Shown piece after piece: positions 6,506-14,670 of a DNA stretch of 23,495 nucleotides. This stretch comes from Candidatus Shapirobacteria bacterium (GTDB lineage: Bacteria > Patescibacteriota > Microgenomatia > UBA12405). The notes below the pieces were generated by a model. The model saw only the letters and a program-made list of their open reading frames with translations, searched no databases and was not told where the DNA came from. Each line of letters begins with the position of its first letter. Positions within the stretch are counted from its first letter, which is position 1. Location of the stretch: positions 1 to 23,495 of the forward strand of contig VFLE01000111.1 of the NCBI GenBank assembly GCA_009885205.1, in the 5' to 3' direction. Made by a program: the position numbers and the translations under genes.

Positions 6506-7422
6506 GTCACAAAAAACTAAATTTTTTATCAGATGTTTATTTTAGTTTAATTTTATCTATAGGATTTTCTTATCTAGCCTTTCTTGTTTTTGCATTTGTT
6601 AAAATTTTCCCCGGTTTTGCCATGCAAATAATTTTTCTTCTCGACTCTCTCAAATTTGACAACAGTATTTTTACATTAATCTCTTCCAAAACTTTTTTAA
6701 TAAACATTATTCCTGGATTTTTACTCTTTACTCTAATTTTTCAATTAATAAAATCGACCTTAAATTTGTTTAAAAATATTTGGCATACTAAAACCCTTAT
6801 TAACAATCTAATTATTATCAAAAACACAAGCAAATATTCTGTTTTTAAATCAAAACAACTTTTAGTTTTTACCCTTGGTTTTTTAAAGCCAAAAATCTTT
6901 ATCTCCTCGTCTATTTTTAAAACTCATAACAACTTAGAAATTAATTCCATGCTTGAACACGAAATTAATCATCGACAAAATCTCCACCCACTAAAACTAT
7001 TTATTGCCAATTTTATAAAATCATTCTTTCCTCTGATTCCTGGAAAAAATTGGTTATTTGACAACTATTTGACCTCCACCGAAGTTTCCTCAGACGTTTA
7101 TTCTCAAAATGTTACCAACACCAACAAACCCCTAGTTTCCGCTCTTCTAAAATTTCAAAATCAAAGTTTCAAAATTTTACCTGCCAGTATTAGTTATTTT
7201 AACAGTCAAAGTGAACGCATCAAAATTCTTACCGGACACAAGGGATTTATTCAACATTTACCCATGATATATAGTTCGTTAGTTATGACTTTAATTATGG
7301 TCTCGGCCTTGTCTATCAAAAATTCAAACTTTTTTTATGAATGTCAACATTTAATCAAATGCGTTGAAACATTAATGATGTCAAATAGTCAGCCTCTAAT
7401 TCACCCCTTGACATGTACTTAA
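6502..7422 (+). CDS. M56 (BlaR1-like) membrane metallopeptidase sensor
   Basis: A 306-residue integral membrane protease. Hydrophobic segments lie at about residues 12-35, 65-83, 120-135 (weak) and 252-271. The zinc site is HEINH (residues 153-157), with Glu194 in STEVSSD as probable third ligand. In BlaR1 such a protein cleaves BlaI after signal sensing. Here the large penicillin-binding sensor domain is missing; after the last membrane helix only about 35 residues remain, containing Cys281, His283, Cys287, Met292-Met293, His301 and Cys305, a plausible metal-sensing tail (inference). Translation is coupled to the repressor gene by ATGA. Its last codons (HPLTCT) are written by the -35 region of the next promoter. 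Confidence 0.85.
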   Translation: MSHKKLNFLSDVYFSLILSIGFSYLAFLVFAFVKIFPGFAMQIIFLLDSLKFDNSIFTLISSKTFLINIIPGFLLFTLIFQLIKSTLNLFKNIWHTKTLINNLIIIKNTSKYSVFKSKQLLVFTLGFLKPKIFISSSIFKTHNNLEINSMLEHEINHRQNLHPLKLFIANFIKSFFPLIPGKNWLFDNYLTSTEVSSDVYSQNVTNTNKPLVSALLKFQNQSFKILPASISYFNSQSERIKILTGHKGFIQHLPMIYSSLVMTLIMVSALSIKNSNFFYECQHLIKCVETLMMSNSQPLIHPLTCT

Positions 7423-7444
7423 TAAGCTACTACACTCTGTAGTA
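7408..7444 (+). promoter_or_regulatory. Copper operon promoter and perfect BlaI-type operator (site 3)
   Basis: TTGACA (7408-7413), 17-base spacer, TACACT (7431-7436), ATG 7 bases later. The operator TACTACACTCTGTAGTA (7428-7444) is a perfect 7-3-7 palindrome covering the -10 and ending on the A of the ATG. The spacing predicts a leaderless mRNA and repression by direct blocking of polymerase. Confidence 0.9.
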
Positions 7445-8892
7445 TGTCAACCATCACCTATTACGTTCAAGGCATGCACTGTGCCGCCTGCGAAATTGTC
7501 ATTGAAAAAACCATTATCAAAGAAAAACTAGTCGAGTCGGTCGACGCCTCAACCTCACAGGGTTCCGTTACCGTCGAATATAATTCAAAAAAAACTCTTC
7601 CAATCAATTATTTTAATAAATTATTTAAAAAAGATGGTTATTCTTTTTCGCCTGCCCTGTCAAGGGAAGGTGGCCGTAGGCCGGAAGGGTTTGATTCTGA
7701 TCCCATAACTGCTCTTTTAATCGGTGCTGCCTTTATTGTTGGTTATATTCTCCTTTCTAAAACGGGATATGCTTCACTTATTTCCGTCAATGCTACCTCT
7801 TCACTTCCCGTTTTTTTCTTATTTGGACTTTTAGCTGGGGTCAGTAGTTGCGCTGCCTTAGTTGGTGGTATCGTGTTATCTCTTAGTAAACAATGGCTGA
7901 CACAATATAAACACAATGATTCAACTCTAAAAAAGGCCGAGCCACATTTTATGTTCAATATTGGTCGTGTTATCGGCTATGCTGGTTTTGGCCTTATATT
8001 AGGTACAATTGGTAATTATTTTCGACTATCACCTGTTATTTCTGCTACCTTAGTTATCACTGTTTCTTTAGTTATGATTTTACTTGGTCTCCAAATGGTT
8101 GGAGTAAAAGCCCTACAACGTTTTCAAATTCGTTTCCCCAAGTTTTTAACTGGCAAATTATCTGACGAATCAAATTTCCAAGGTCGTTTTGGACCGTTTA
8201 TCATGGGTGCCCTCACTTTCTTTTTACCATGTGGTTTCACCATCACCGCCCAGGCCCTTGCCTTGGCTTCTGGTGATCCAATTCAAGGTGCCTTAATCAT
8301 GGGTTTATTTGCCCTTGGCACTGTCCCTGGCCTTTTAGCGATTGGCTTAAGTAGCGTAAAATTGTACAGTAATCCCCAAAAATCCAAACAATTTTCGATT
8401 ATTGCCGGCATGTTGGTTTTATTTTTTGCTATTTTTAACATTAATGCTCAATTAAATGTTTTAGGTATTTCGGCCCCATCAATAAACACCAAAACTTCTC
8501 AAAATTTACCTGTGTTAGAAAACGGAGTTCAAGTAATAAAAATAACCGCTGGTTCAACTTATTCTCCTAACAAAATTATTCTTCGGGCCAATACTCCTAC
8601 CCGTTGGGAAGTAACAGCTTCTGGCATTAGTGGTTGTACCAACGCCATTATTTCTCGTGGGCTTTTTACTGGTCAAATCGATCTCGTCGAAGGTCAAGTC
8701 TCTGTCAAAGAATTTACTTCCCCCAAGCCAGGCCTTTATAAATTTAGTTGTTGGATGGGCATGGTTACCGGCACTGTCGAGGTCGTTGATGGTAGTGGCT
8801 CAATTGGAGCCAACACCAATGCGCCTGTCGAATCTGGCGCTAAGGGTTGTGGTTGTGGTGGAGGCGGAGGTACCACTTGTGGCAGCAGATAA
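7444..8892 (+). CDS. HMA / TauE-SafE-type transporter / cupredoxin fusion
   Basis: A 482-residue multidomain membrane protein. Residues 1-70: heavy-metal-associated domain with GMHCAAC (Cys13, Cys16). Residues 72-88: linker partly written by an inserted repeat. Residues 89-340: a polytopic DsbD/TauE-SafE-like membrane domain with SSCAALVGG and a FLPCGFT motif, each holding a Cys/Pro typical of this superfamily. Residues 355-452: cupredoxin domain with Cys398, Cys436, Met438 and Met440. Residues 453-482: Gly/Cys tail (KGCGCGGGGGTTCG). This layout is known in Firmicutes and Patescibacteria near copper ATPases. Inferred role: moving copper, or electrons for copper handling, across the membrane, from a cytoplasmic HMA domain to an outside cupredoxin. 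First gene of the copper operon, under operator site 3. Confidence 0.88.
   Translation: MSTITYYVQGMHCAACEIVIEKTIIKEKLVESVDASTSQGSVTVEYNSKKTLPINYFNKLFKKDGYSFSPALSREGGRRPEGFDSDPITALLIGAAFIVGYILLSKTGYASLISVNATSSLPVFFLFGLLAGVSSCAALVGGIVLSLSKQWLTQYKHNDSTLKKAEPHFMFNIGRVIGYAGFGLILGTIGNYFRLSPVISATLVITVSLVMILLGLQMVGVKALQRFQIRFPKFLTGKLSDESNFQGRFGPFIMGALTFFLPCGFTITAQALALASGDPIQGALIMGLFALGTVPGLLAIGLSSVKLYSNPQKSKQFSIIAGMLVLFFAIFNINAQLNVLGISAPSINTKTSQNLPVLENGVQVIKITAGSTYSPNKIILRANTPTRWEVTASGISGCTNAIISRGLFTGQIDLVEGQVSVKEFTSPKPGLYKFSCWMGMVTGTVEVVDGSGSIGANTNAPVESGAKGCGCGGGGGTTCGSR
7651..7694. repeat. Family B repeat copy inside the fusion gene
   Basis: CCTGCCCTGTCAAGGGAAGG, then GTGGCC-GTA-GGCC and GGAAGGGTTTGA. 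The core CCCTGTCAAGGG matches the intergenic copies at 4873 and 17947. It encodes the linker PALSREGGRRPEGFD between the HMA and membrane domains without breaking the frame. Confidence 0.65.
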
Positions 8893-8923
8893 AAATTAAC
8901 CCATTATTTATTTTTTAAAAAAT

Positions 8924-9142
8924 ATGAACACAAATACAATCACTTTTAAAGTTAACGACATGCACTGCGCTTCTTGTCCTCGTTTAATTCAAATGGACCT
9001 CGAAGATAAACCCGGTGTTATTGCCGTTAATGCCAATTTAGAAACAAAATTAGTTGTTGTCGAATATGACCCTGTCAATCTTTCAGTTCTCGAATTAATT
9101 CAAACCATTAAAGATTCAGGCTATACCGCTACTATTTTATAG
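8924..9142 (+). CDS. CopZ-like copper chaperone (HMA domain)
   Basis: A 72-residue single heavy-metal-associated domain with the beta-alpha-beta-beta-alpha-beta layout and MHCASC metal loop (Cys near residues 16 and 19). It should carry Cu(I) in the cytoplasm to the HMA domains of the P-type ATPase, whose first HMA domain has the same MHCASCP loop. It lies 31 bases after the fusion gene and 8 bases before the DUF2318 gene, in one operon. No Shine-Dalgarno is visible; an A-rich stretch (TTTTTTAAAAAAT) precedes the ATG. Confidence 0.9.
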   Translation: MNTNTITFKVNDMHCASCPRLIQMDLEDKPGVIAVNANLETKLVVVEYDPVNLSVLELIQTIKDSGYTATIL

Positions 9143-9150
9143 TTATAAAT

Positions 9151-9654
9151 ATGAGTAAATTATTAATATTCATCCCTATAGTTATTATCATTGTCTTTGT
9201 ATTTGTTTCAAACAATAAATCAAAGCCAATGCCAACTCCAAGCAACATCAACACTCAAAAAATAGATTTTACCGGTGAAAAAGGTCAAACAGTTAATTCT
9301 AATAATAATCAGATTACAATTTCAACAGCAGATTTTGAAACGAACAAAGTTAAATTTTTCAATACTACCTTGACCGATGGTAAAACAGTTTATTATCTAG
9401 TATTAAAAGACAAAGATGGTAATTTTCGCGCTGCCGCCAATGCCAACAAACAATGCGCTATTTATGGCAAGGGTTATCGCCAAGTAGGAGATCAAATAGA
9501 GTGTTTAACTTGTAACAAAAAATATCCCGTCACCGATTTTGCTATCGAAAAACCAGATTGTAATCCATATCCTATCAATGCCAAGTTGCCAATAAATAAT
9601 GGTCAATTAATTATTAGTTCATCAGAGTTAGAAAGTATTGCCTCACTTTTCTAA
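9151..9654 (+). CDS. Membrane-anchored DUF2318-like protein
   Basis: A 167-residue protein with an N-terminal membrane anchor (residues 3-20) and an exported domain. TVYYLVLKDKDGNFRAAANA, then KQCAIYGKGYRQVGDQIECL and TCNKKYPV, closely follow the DUF2318 pattern: a Cys before YGKGYR and a later CxxC. DUF2318 domains are found with iron- or copper-transport membrane proteins; the conserved cysteines probably bind metal or haem, but the activity is not established. Position between the copper chaperone and the copper ATPase supports a role in extracytoplasmic metal handling. Reading frame and start (MSKLLIF) are clear. Confidence 0.8.
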   Translation: MSKLLIFIPIVIIIVFVFVSNNKSKPMPTPSNINTQKIDFTGEKGQTVNSNNNQITISTADFETNKVKFFNTTLTDGKTVYYLVLKDKDGNFRAAANANKQCAIYGKGYRQVGDQIECLTCNKKYPVTDFAIEKPDCNPYPINAKLPINNGQLIISSSELESIASLF

Positions 9655-9676
9655 TCATTATAAATATTATAAAAAT

Positions 9677-12600
9677 ATGAAAAATAAAATAAAATCAAAG
9701 CAGGTGATTTTATCGGTTCCCGATATGCATTGTGCCTCATGTCCCAAAGTTATTTCAATGGGGTTAAAAGATCTTTCTGGTGTCAATTCTGTTGATGCCT
9801 CTTTAGATACCAAACAAGTGACTGTAAATTTTGATCCATCAAAAATAAAAATTAATGATTTATTGGCAAATATAAAAGAGTCAGGATACATAGCCACAAC
9901 TTCGGGAAAAACACTATCTTCAGAAATTGTTGTCCCTCAAATTGTTTCAACACCAGTCGTCGCTTCTGGCACCCAAGTGGCTCTTCTAAATTTAACCGGC
10001 ATGCACTGCACCAGCTGTGCTGGCCTCATCGAACGTTCCGTCAAAAAAGTCCCCGGGGTATCTGAAGTCAATGTAAATTTTGCCTCAGAAAAGGCCAGAA
10101 TTGTTTACAATTCTGCCACCACCAAAATAGAAGATTTGATAAAAGGGGTAGAAAATGCTGGTTATCATGCGTCTTTACCTGGTGAAAAAGAAGAAAATCA
10201 CAAGGAGAAGAGGGCACTAGAAATTAAATATTGGTTTTCCAAATTTATGATGGGGCTAGTTTTAAGTTTGCCTATGATTTTATTTATGGCTTACGATTTT
10301 ACCACCACAGCTATTCCATTTAAAAGTATTATTATGCCCTATTCTGGGATAATTTCGTTAATTCTCACCACCCCAGTACTATTCTATGTTGGTTCAAACT
10401 TTTTTGCTGGATTTTGGTCAGCATTAAAAATGCGCACTTTTTCTATGGATTCCCTGATTGCCATCGGCACTGGCACTGCCTTTATTTATAGTGTCTATGA
10501 ATTTATTAAATATTTAAATGAGACAGGTTCAGTCATTGGTCTAAACAGTGTCAAAATTCCCAATCTCTATTTTGAAGTTGCCGCTTTTTTGATTACTTTT
10601 GTCGCTTTGGGTAAATTTCTCGAGGCCAAAGCCAAGGGTAAAACCTCCGAAGCTATCGAAAAATTAATGGGTTTAGCCCCAAAAACTGCTCGTGTTTCTC
10701 GCAATGGTCAACAAATCGATATCCCCGTAGAACAGGTAATTGTTGGTGATATTGTCATCGTCCGTCCCGGCGACCGTATCCCTGTTGATGGTGAAATTAT
10801 CTCGGGTTACTCCGCTGTTGATGAATCTATTTTGACTGGTGAATCATTACCTGTCGAAAAACAAATAGGGTCAAAAGTTTACACTGCTTCCATTAACAAA
10901 ACCGGATCGTTCGAATTTAAAACCACCAAAATTGGCGCCGATACTGCTTTAAGTCAAATTGTAAAATTAATCGAAGATGCCCAAGGTAGCAAAGCTCCAA
11001 TTCAGGGTTTTGCCGACAAAATTTCTGCCGTCTTTGTCCCTGTTGTCATCATTATCGCCATTCTTACTTTTATAGTTTGGTATTTCTTACTTGGTGCCAC
11101 CTTAACTTATTCACTTTTAGCCTTTGTTGCCGTCATTGTTATCGCCTGTCCTTGTGCACTTGGATTAGCTACTCCCACCGCCATTATGGTTGGAACAGGT
11201 AAGGGTGCTGAGCATGGAGTCCTAATCAAAGGTGGCGAACCTCTCGAAATGGCCCAAAAAATTCAAGCTATAGTCTTCGATAAAACGGGAACTCTCACTA
11301 AGGGCAAACCCGAAGTTACCGATTTTATAAATTATTTACCCGGCGATCAATCTGTTCTCTCAATTTTGTATTCGATAGAACAAAAATCTGAGCATCCTTT
11401 GGCCGAATCAATCGTTCGTTATGGTCAATCATCAGGCGCAATCAATTTCCCAATTGATGATTTTCAGGCTATTCCTGGTCACGGTGTCAAAGCTACTGTT
11501 AATGGTCAAATTTACTTTGTTGGCAATCGCAAATTATTAGAAATCAACAATATCCCTCTTACTGCCAGTTACGATATGGAAAGATTTGAAACCGATGGTA
11601 AAACAGCTATGTTGATAGCCAATAGCGAAAAAGTTTTAGGTCTCATCGCCGTTGCCGATCAAGTCAAAGAATCTTCTGCCTCCGTTGTCGCCAAATTAAC
11701 CAAAATGGGAATTAAAGTGTTCATGATTACTGGTGACAATCGTCGCACCGCCGATGCTATCGCCAAACAGGTTGGAATTACTAATGTTTTAGCCGAAGTT
11801 TTGCCTCAAAACAAAGCCGAAGAGGTCAAAAAACTTCAAGCTTCAGGTTTAATTGTGGCCATGGTTGGGGATGGTATTAATGATGCTCCTGCGTTAACCC
11901 AGGCCAATCTTGGTATTGCTATGGCTAGTGGTGCCGATATTGCCATGGAATCGGGTGGAATTGTTATTATGACCAATGATTTAAATGGTGTTCTCACTGC
12001 CATCGATCTCTCTCGTCAAACCGTTAATAAGATTCGTCAAAATATGTTTTTTGCCCTATTTTACAATGTTTTGGGTATCCCCATCGCCGCTCGTGCTCTC
12101 GTTGGTATTGGTCTGGTGCTTAAACCAGAATTGGCTGGCCTAGCTATGGCCTTATCCTCAGTTTCAGTCGTTACTAATTCTCTAACCCTAAAATTTTTTA
12201 AGCCCGGCAAATACAATTGGATTTCTTCCATTGCCCCCTATGCTATGGTTGGTTTATTTTTATTCGTCTTTCTCGAGTTTGCTCGATTTTCTTCAGCCAT
12301 GGGCGGTGACACTTCGGTCAAATCTTATTTGGTCGACAGTCCTTCTATCAAAACCTTAATCAATCGTCTTTTGATTGATAACCCTAGCAAGATATTTTTA
12401 GAACAGTCACCTAAACTATTTTTAGGTGTCGACAAACTTCCTGATTCAATAAAAATTACGGAAGGTTCGGCCGATATTTCCGGTCAAAATACTGTAGTTT
12501 TGGGTTCTCTTGAAGCCAGTATGATGATGGAGGAGGGGTTAATCGAAGGTGTAGGATCCGAAATTCCTGAGTTCTTTGGCCTTCCAAGTATCAAGGTCGT

Positions 12601-13015
12601 TGGTATTCTCGCCCCTACCGGTACCATTGTCGACGATTATCATTTTATGAGTCAATCTACTTTTGCAAGATTAACCGCCGCCAAAGATGATGTCTTAATT
12701 TCCGAAACCCCATTGGGTGATTTAAAAATATTTTATTTGTACGATTCAAATAATATTCCAGCCCAATTCAAGGCTGTAATCGATCCTCTCAAGCCAGTTT
12801 ATACTATTGATGGCATCAATTATTTATCAACCTCCATTGGTTACGACGAAGCCAAAATGATGTTAGACGAAAAGTTGATTACCCAAAAGTTTGATACTCT
12901 CAAAGGCTTTTTTGGCAACAATGTTATCATCACAAGTCTCCCCAAAAAGACCTACACTTCCCTCGACATGATGCATTTCGTGCCACGAGAGTTTAAAGAT
13001 AATTATTTAAAATAA
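9677..13015 (+). CDS. copA: CopA-like P1B-type copper ATPase with extra C-terminal ectodomain
   Basis: A 1112-residue Cu(I) export ATPase. Two HMA domains (MHCASC 17-22, MHCTSC 109-114), a membrane part with the CPC site (about 490), the TGES actuator loop, the phosphorylation site DKTGT (about 535), the SEHP nucleotide loop, GDGINDAP (about 731), and the YN and MALSSVSV membrane signatures of copper pumps near 800-830. Typical CopA ends near residue 840. Here an added helix (about 850-872) leads to a further 240 residues, which should lie outside the membrane. Part of it (SIKVVGILAPTGT) resembles the MacB/FtsX periplasmic domain; this is an inference. I used ATG 9677 (MKNKIKSKQ) rather than an upstream codon overlapping the DUF2318 gene. 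Confidence 0.95.
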   Translation: MKNKIKSKQVILSVPDMHCASCPKVISMGLKDLSGVNSVDASLDTKQVTVNFDPSKIKINDLLANIKESGYIATTSGKTLSSEIVVPQIVSTPVVASGTQVALLNLTGMHCTSCAGLIERSVKKVPGVSEVNVNFASEKARIVYNSATTKIEDLIKGVENAGYHASLPGEKEENHKEKRALEIKYWFSKFMMGLVLSLPMILFMAYDFTTTAIPFKSIIMPYSGIISLILTTPVLFYVGSNFFAGFWSALKMRTFSMDSLIAIGTGTAFIYSVYEFIKYLNETGSVIGLNSVKIPNLYFEVAAFLITFVALGKFLEAKAKGKTSEAIEKLMGLAPKTARVSRNGQQIDIPVEQVIVGDIVIVRPGDRIPVDGEIISGYSAVDESILTGESLPVEKQIGSKVYTASINKTGSFEFKTTKIGADTALSQIVKLIEDAQGSKAPIQGFADKISAVFVPVVIIIAILTFIVWYFLLGATLTYSLLAFVAVIVIACPCALGLATPTAIMVGTGKGAEHGVLIKGGEPLEMAQKIQAIVFDKTGTLTKGKPEVTDFINYLPGDQSVLSILYSIEQKSEHPLAESIVRYGQSSGAINFPIDDFQAIPGHGVKATVNGQIYFVGNRKLLEINNIPLTASYDMERFETDGKTAMLIANSEKVLGLIAVADQVKESSASVVAKLTKMGIKVFMITGDNRRTADAIAKQVGITNVLAEVLPQNKAEEVKKLQASGLIVAMVGDGINDAPALTQANLGIAMASGADIAMESGGIVIMTNDLNGVLTAIDLSRQTVNKIRQNMFFALFYNVLGIPIAARALVGIGLVLKPELAGLAMALSSVSVVTNSLTLKFFKPGKYNWISSIAPYAMVGLFLFVFLEFARFSSAMGGDTSVKSYLVDSPSIKTLINRLLIDNPSKIFLEQSPKLFLGVDKLPDSIKITEGSADISGQNTVVLGSLEASMMMEEGLIEGVGSEIPEFFGLPSIKVVGILAPTGTIVDDYHFMSQSTFARLTAAKDDVLISETPLGDLKIFYLYDSNNIPAQFKAVIDPLKPVYTIDGINYLSTSIGYDEAKMMLDEKLITQKFDTLKGFFGNNVIITSLPKKTYTSLDMMHFVPREFKDNYLK

Positions 13016-13031
13016 GCACATCATTATTTGT

Positions 13032-13076
13032 AGGAACAGATCCGTGCCTGCCCGCCTATGGTGGGTATCTGTTCCT
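13032..13076. repeat. Hairpin repeat, family A copy 1
   Basis: Outer arms AGGAACAGAT (13032-13041) and ATCTGTTCCT (13067-13076), with an inner stem CCCGCC-TAT-GGTGGG (13051-13065). A second copy lies at 16121-16165. It sits between the copper ATPase gene and a cupredoxin-like gene and may also act as a terminator or mRNA-end structure. Confidence 0.8.
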
Positions 13077-13091
13077 CTCCTTTTAAAAATC

Positions 13092-13508
13092 ATGAAAATT
13101 TTTTTCATTTTAATTTTAATGGCAGTAATTGGATCTTGGATTTTAAATCATTCATTTACTAAAACTCAAAAAGATACTTTTGTTATCAATCCTATTGTTC
13201 CAACTGTTACCCCGGTACCCACTGTTTCTTCGCCTGTTCAGCTCCTCTCGGCTACCTACGGCCCTCCCTTAGGGTTTGACCCCGTCGAATTCACCATCAA
13301 AGCCGGTATCCCCGCCCGTCTCGAAGTTTTGGCCAGCGAAAACGGTCGCGGTTGTATGGGTAGTTTGATGGTTCCCGACTTTTCCACTCAGGTCGAATTC
13401 TTTGAAAAAGGTAAAACGAGTATTATTGACTTTATCCCCACAGCACCTGGAACTTACTATATAACTTGTGGTATGGGCATCCCCCAAGCCACCATTATTG
13501 TAAAATAA
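13092..13508 (+). CDS. Membrane-anchored cupredoxin-like protein
   Basis: A 138-residue protein: N-terminal membrane anchor (MKIFFILILMAVIGSWIL), a Thr/Pro/Val linker, then a cupredoxin-like domain (about 55-138) with GFDPVEFTIKAGIPARLEVL, GCMGS and a C-terminal YYITCGMG. It resembles the two other cupredoxin domains in the window but diverges around the ligands (GCMG for GCTN; CGMG for CWMGM). Candidate ligands are again Cys and Met with no His. I chose ATG 13092 because the anchor starts there; an upstream codon at 13044 lies within the hairpin repeat. Last gene of the copper cluster; its end overlaps the convergent DUF1624 gene by 14 bases. Confidence 0.8.
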   Translation: MKIFFILILMAVIGSWILNHSFTKTQKDTFVINPIVPTVTPVPTVSSPVQLLSATYGPPLGFDPVEFTIKAGIPARLEVLASENGRGCMGSLMVPDFSTQVEFFEKGKTSIIDFIPTAPGTYYITCGMGIPQATIIVK

Positions 13509-14178
13509 TTCTTTTTAATATCCACAACCCTCCCCACAAAATTGGTTGGTGTAAAAGATAAATTAACAAAGACTTTTGCCCGATATTTGCCAAAAAATTA
13601 GTTTTGATACTTTTATTAAATTTAATAATTCTTCCCATTATCATTCCCAAAATAACGACCCCAAACCAGGGGAGTAATGGAAAATAGTCCAAACTACTAA
13701 TATTTTTCAAAAATATATTTTGAAATGCAAAACCCAAACATATTAATAAAATACCAAATATTAATAATGTAATTTTATTTTTCCAATACAAAAACGGAAC
13801 TATTAAAATCAACGATATTGACATAAAATGTAAAATCCCAAAAAAAATAAAATTATCGGGAAACAAAAAATAAGTCACCAAGCTAATCACCCCCGCCCAC
13901 AATCCAATTTGTATTGCTCTTTTTCCAAAATATAACAGCACTATTTCAACCCCTTCTTTTTTAATTTTTTCAAACTTAATCACTGCCGACATTCCCAAAA
14001 GAAATATAAACAATGTCGCCACTGCTCGAGCCAACAGTACTATTGGCATTTCAAAAACTCCAATTGGTATCTCAAAAATCATCTCCACATCCACCAAAAA
14101 ATGGTACAAAATCATGCCCAATATTGCTATTCCTCGAGCCGTATCAATTTGCCAAAATCTATTTTGTGAGTTTTTCAT
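13495..14178 (-). CDS. DUF1624 / HGSNAT-like membrane protein
   Basis: A 227-residue protein with about seven membrane helices. The N-terminus RFWQIDTARGIAILGMILYH is the hallmark of the heparan-alpha-glucosaminide N-acetyltransferase catalytic family (PF07786, formerly DUF1624), including the conserved His at the end of the first helix, and the C-terminal LIYLLHQP is also typical. Members move acyl groups across membranes. The substrate here is unknown. It overlaps the DUF5676 gene by 20 bases and so belongs to the minus-strand operon headed by the DUF2933 gene and operator site 4; a link to copper is by co-regulation only. Confidence 0.85.
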   Translation of the reverse strand: MKNSQNRFWQIDTARGIAILGMILYHFLVDVEMIFEIPIGVFEMPIVLLARAVATLFIFLLGMSAVIKFEKIKKEGVEIVLLYFGKRAIQIGLWAGVISLVTYFLFPDNFIFFGILHFMSISLILIVPFLYWKNKITLLIFGILLICLGFAFQNIFLKNISSLDYFPLLPWFGVVILGMIMGRIIKFNKSIKTNFLANIGQKSLLIYLLHQPILWGGLWILKRIILQ

Positions 14179-14419
14179 ACACCCACCCCACCGAGCAAAC
14201 CAAAACCCACACCATCACCGCATAAAACAATGCTCCAGTAAACATTTCAGGGACAGTTAGGGCAGTAGCTTGTAAATTAGTTAACTTAATTCCATGAAAA
14301 GCCAAAGCATACATTCTAAATGAAAAATCAGGGAACAAATTGGTAATTATCGAACAAAGCAAAAAATAAACAAAGGTCACCATTGCTGCCGCAGTTGCCA
14401 AAACTCGATGTTTTATCAT
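14159..14419 (-). CDS. DUF5676-like small membrane protein
   Basis: An 86-residue protein with two membrane helices (about residues 7-28 and 58-80) joined by a loop with FSFRMYALAFHGI. It resembles the DUF5676 family, often found beside heavy-metal transport genes in Firmicutes and Patescibacteria; no activity is known. Middle gene of the DUF2933-DUF5676-DUF1624 operon, 19 bases after the first gene and overlapping the third by 20 bases. Confidence 0.75.
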   Translation of the reverse strand: MIKHRVLATAAAMVTFVYFLLCSIITNLFPDFSFRMYALAFHGIKLTNLQATALTVPEMFTGALFYAVMVWVLVCSVGWVYEKLTK

Positions 14420-14438
14420 TTTTTTATTAAATTAATAA

Positions 14439-14627
14439 TTACTTATTTATACTCTTTTTATGTCCAGAATGATCCATACCTTTCATCATAAATAAATGCA
14501 TTAAAGGACACAATAGCAATATTCCAAAGGTAAAAACTGCCGACCATTGAATTTTAAACACATAAACAGCTACCAACGCTACCACAATAACCACCAAACA
14601 ATTTTTCAAACTTAAATATTTCTTCAT
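14439..14627 (-). CDS. DUF2933-like small membrane protein
   Basis: A 62-residue protein with two hydrophobic segments (about 9-25 and 30-48) followed by a metal-ligand-rich end, CPLMHLFMMKGMDHSGH. This is the layout of DUF2933 proteins, which occur near copper resistance genes; the Met/His cluster could bind copper. It heads the minus-strand operon and is directly under operator site 4 (14629-14644), with its ATG 9 bases after the -10, so the mRNA has at most a 1-2 base leader. Confidence 0.75.
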   Translation of the reverse strand: MKKYLSLKNCLVVIVVALVAVYVFKIQWSAVFTFGILLLCPLMHLFMMKGMDHSGHKKSINK

Positions 14628-14664
14628 ATACTACAAGTGTAGTAGTATCATCTCCAAATGTCAA
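14628..14664 (-). promoter_or_regulatory. DUF2933 operon promoter and BlaI-type operator (site 4)
   Basis: Read on the minus strand: TTGACA (14664-14659), 17-base spacer, TACACT (14641-14636), ATG at 14627. The operator TACTACAAGTGTAGTA (14629-14644, plus-strand reading) is a perfect 7-2-7 palindrome, the spacing of the classic BlaI/MecI operator. It covers the -10 and start point. Confidence 0.88.
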
Positions 14665-14670
14665 CCAATT

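Noticed and set aside
8630..8899. An 89-codon plus-strand frame overlapping the end of the fusion gene
   Set aside because: It is an alternate frame of the cupredoxin domain and Gly/Cys tail; the main frame has clear homologous motifs and continues through.
13044..13091. Upstream start for the third cupredoxin-like gene
   Set aside because: The codons between 13044 and 13091 come from the hairpin repeat; the signal/anchor begins cleanly at ATG 13092.
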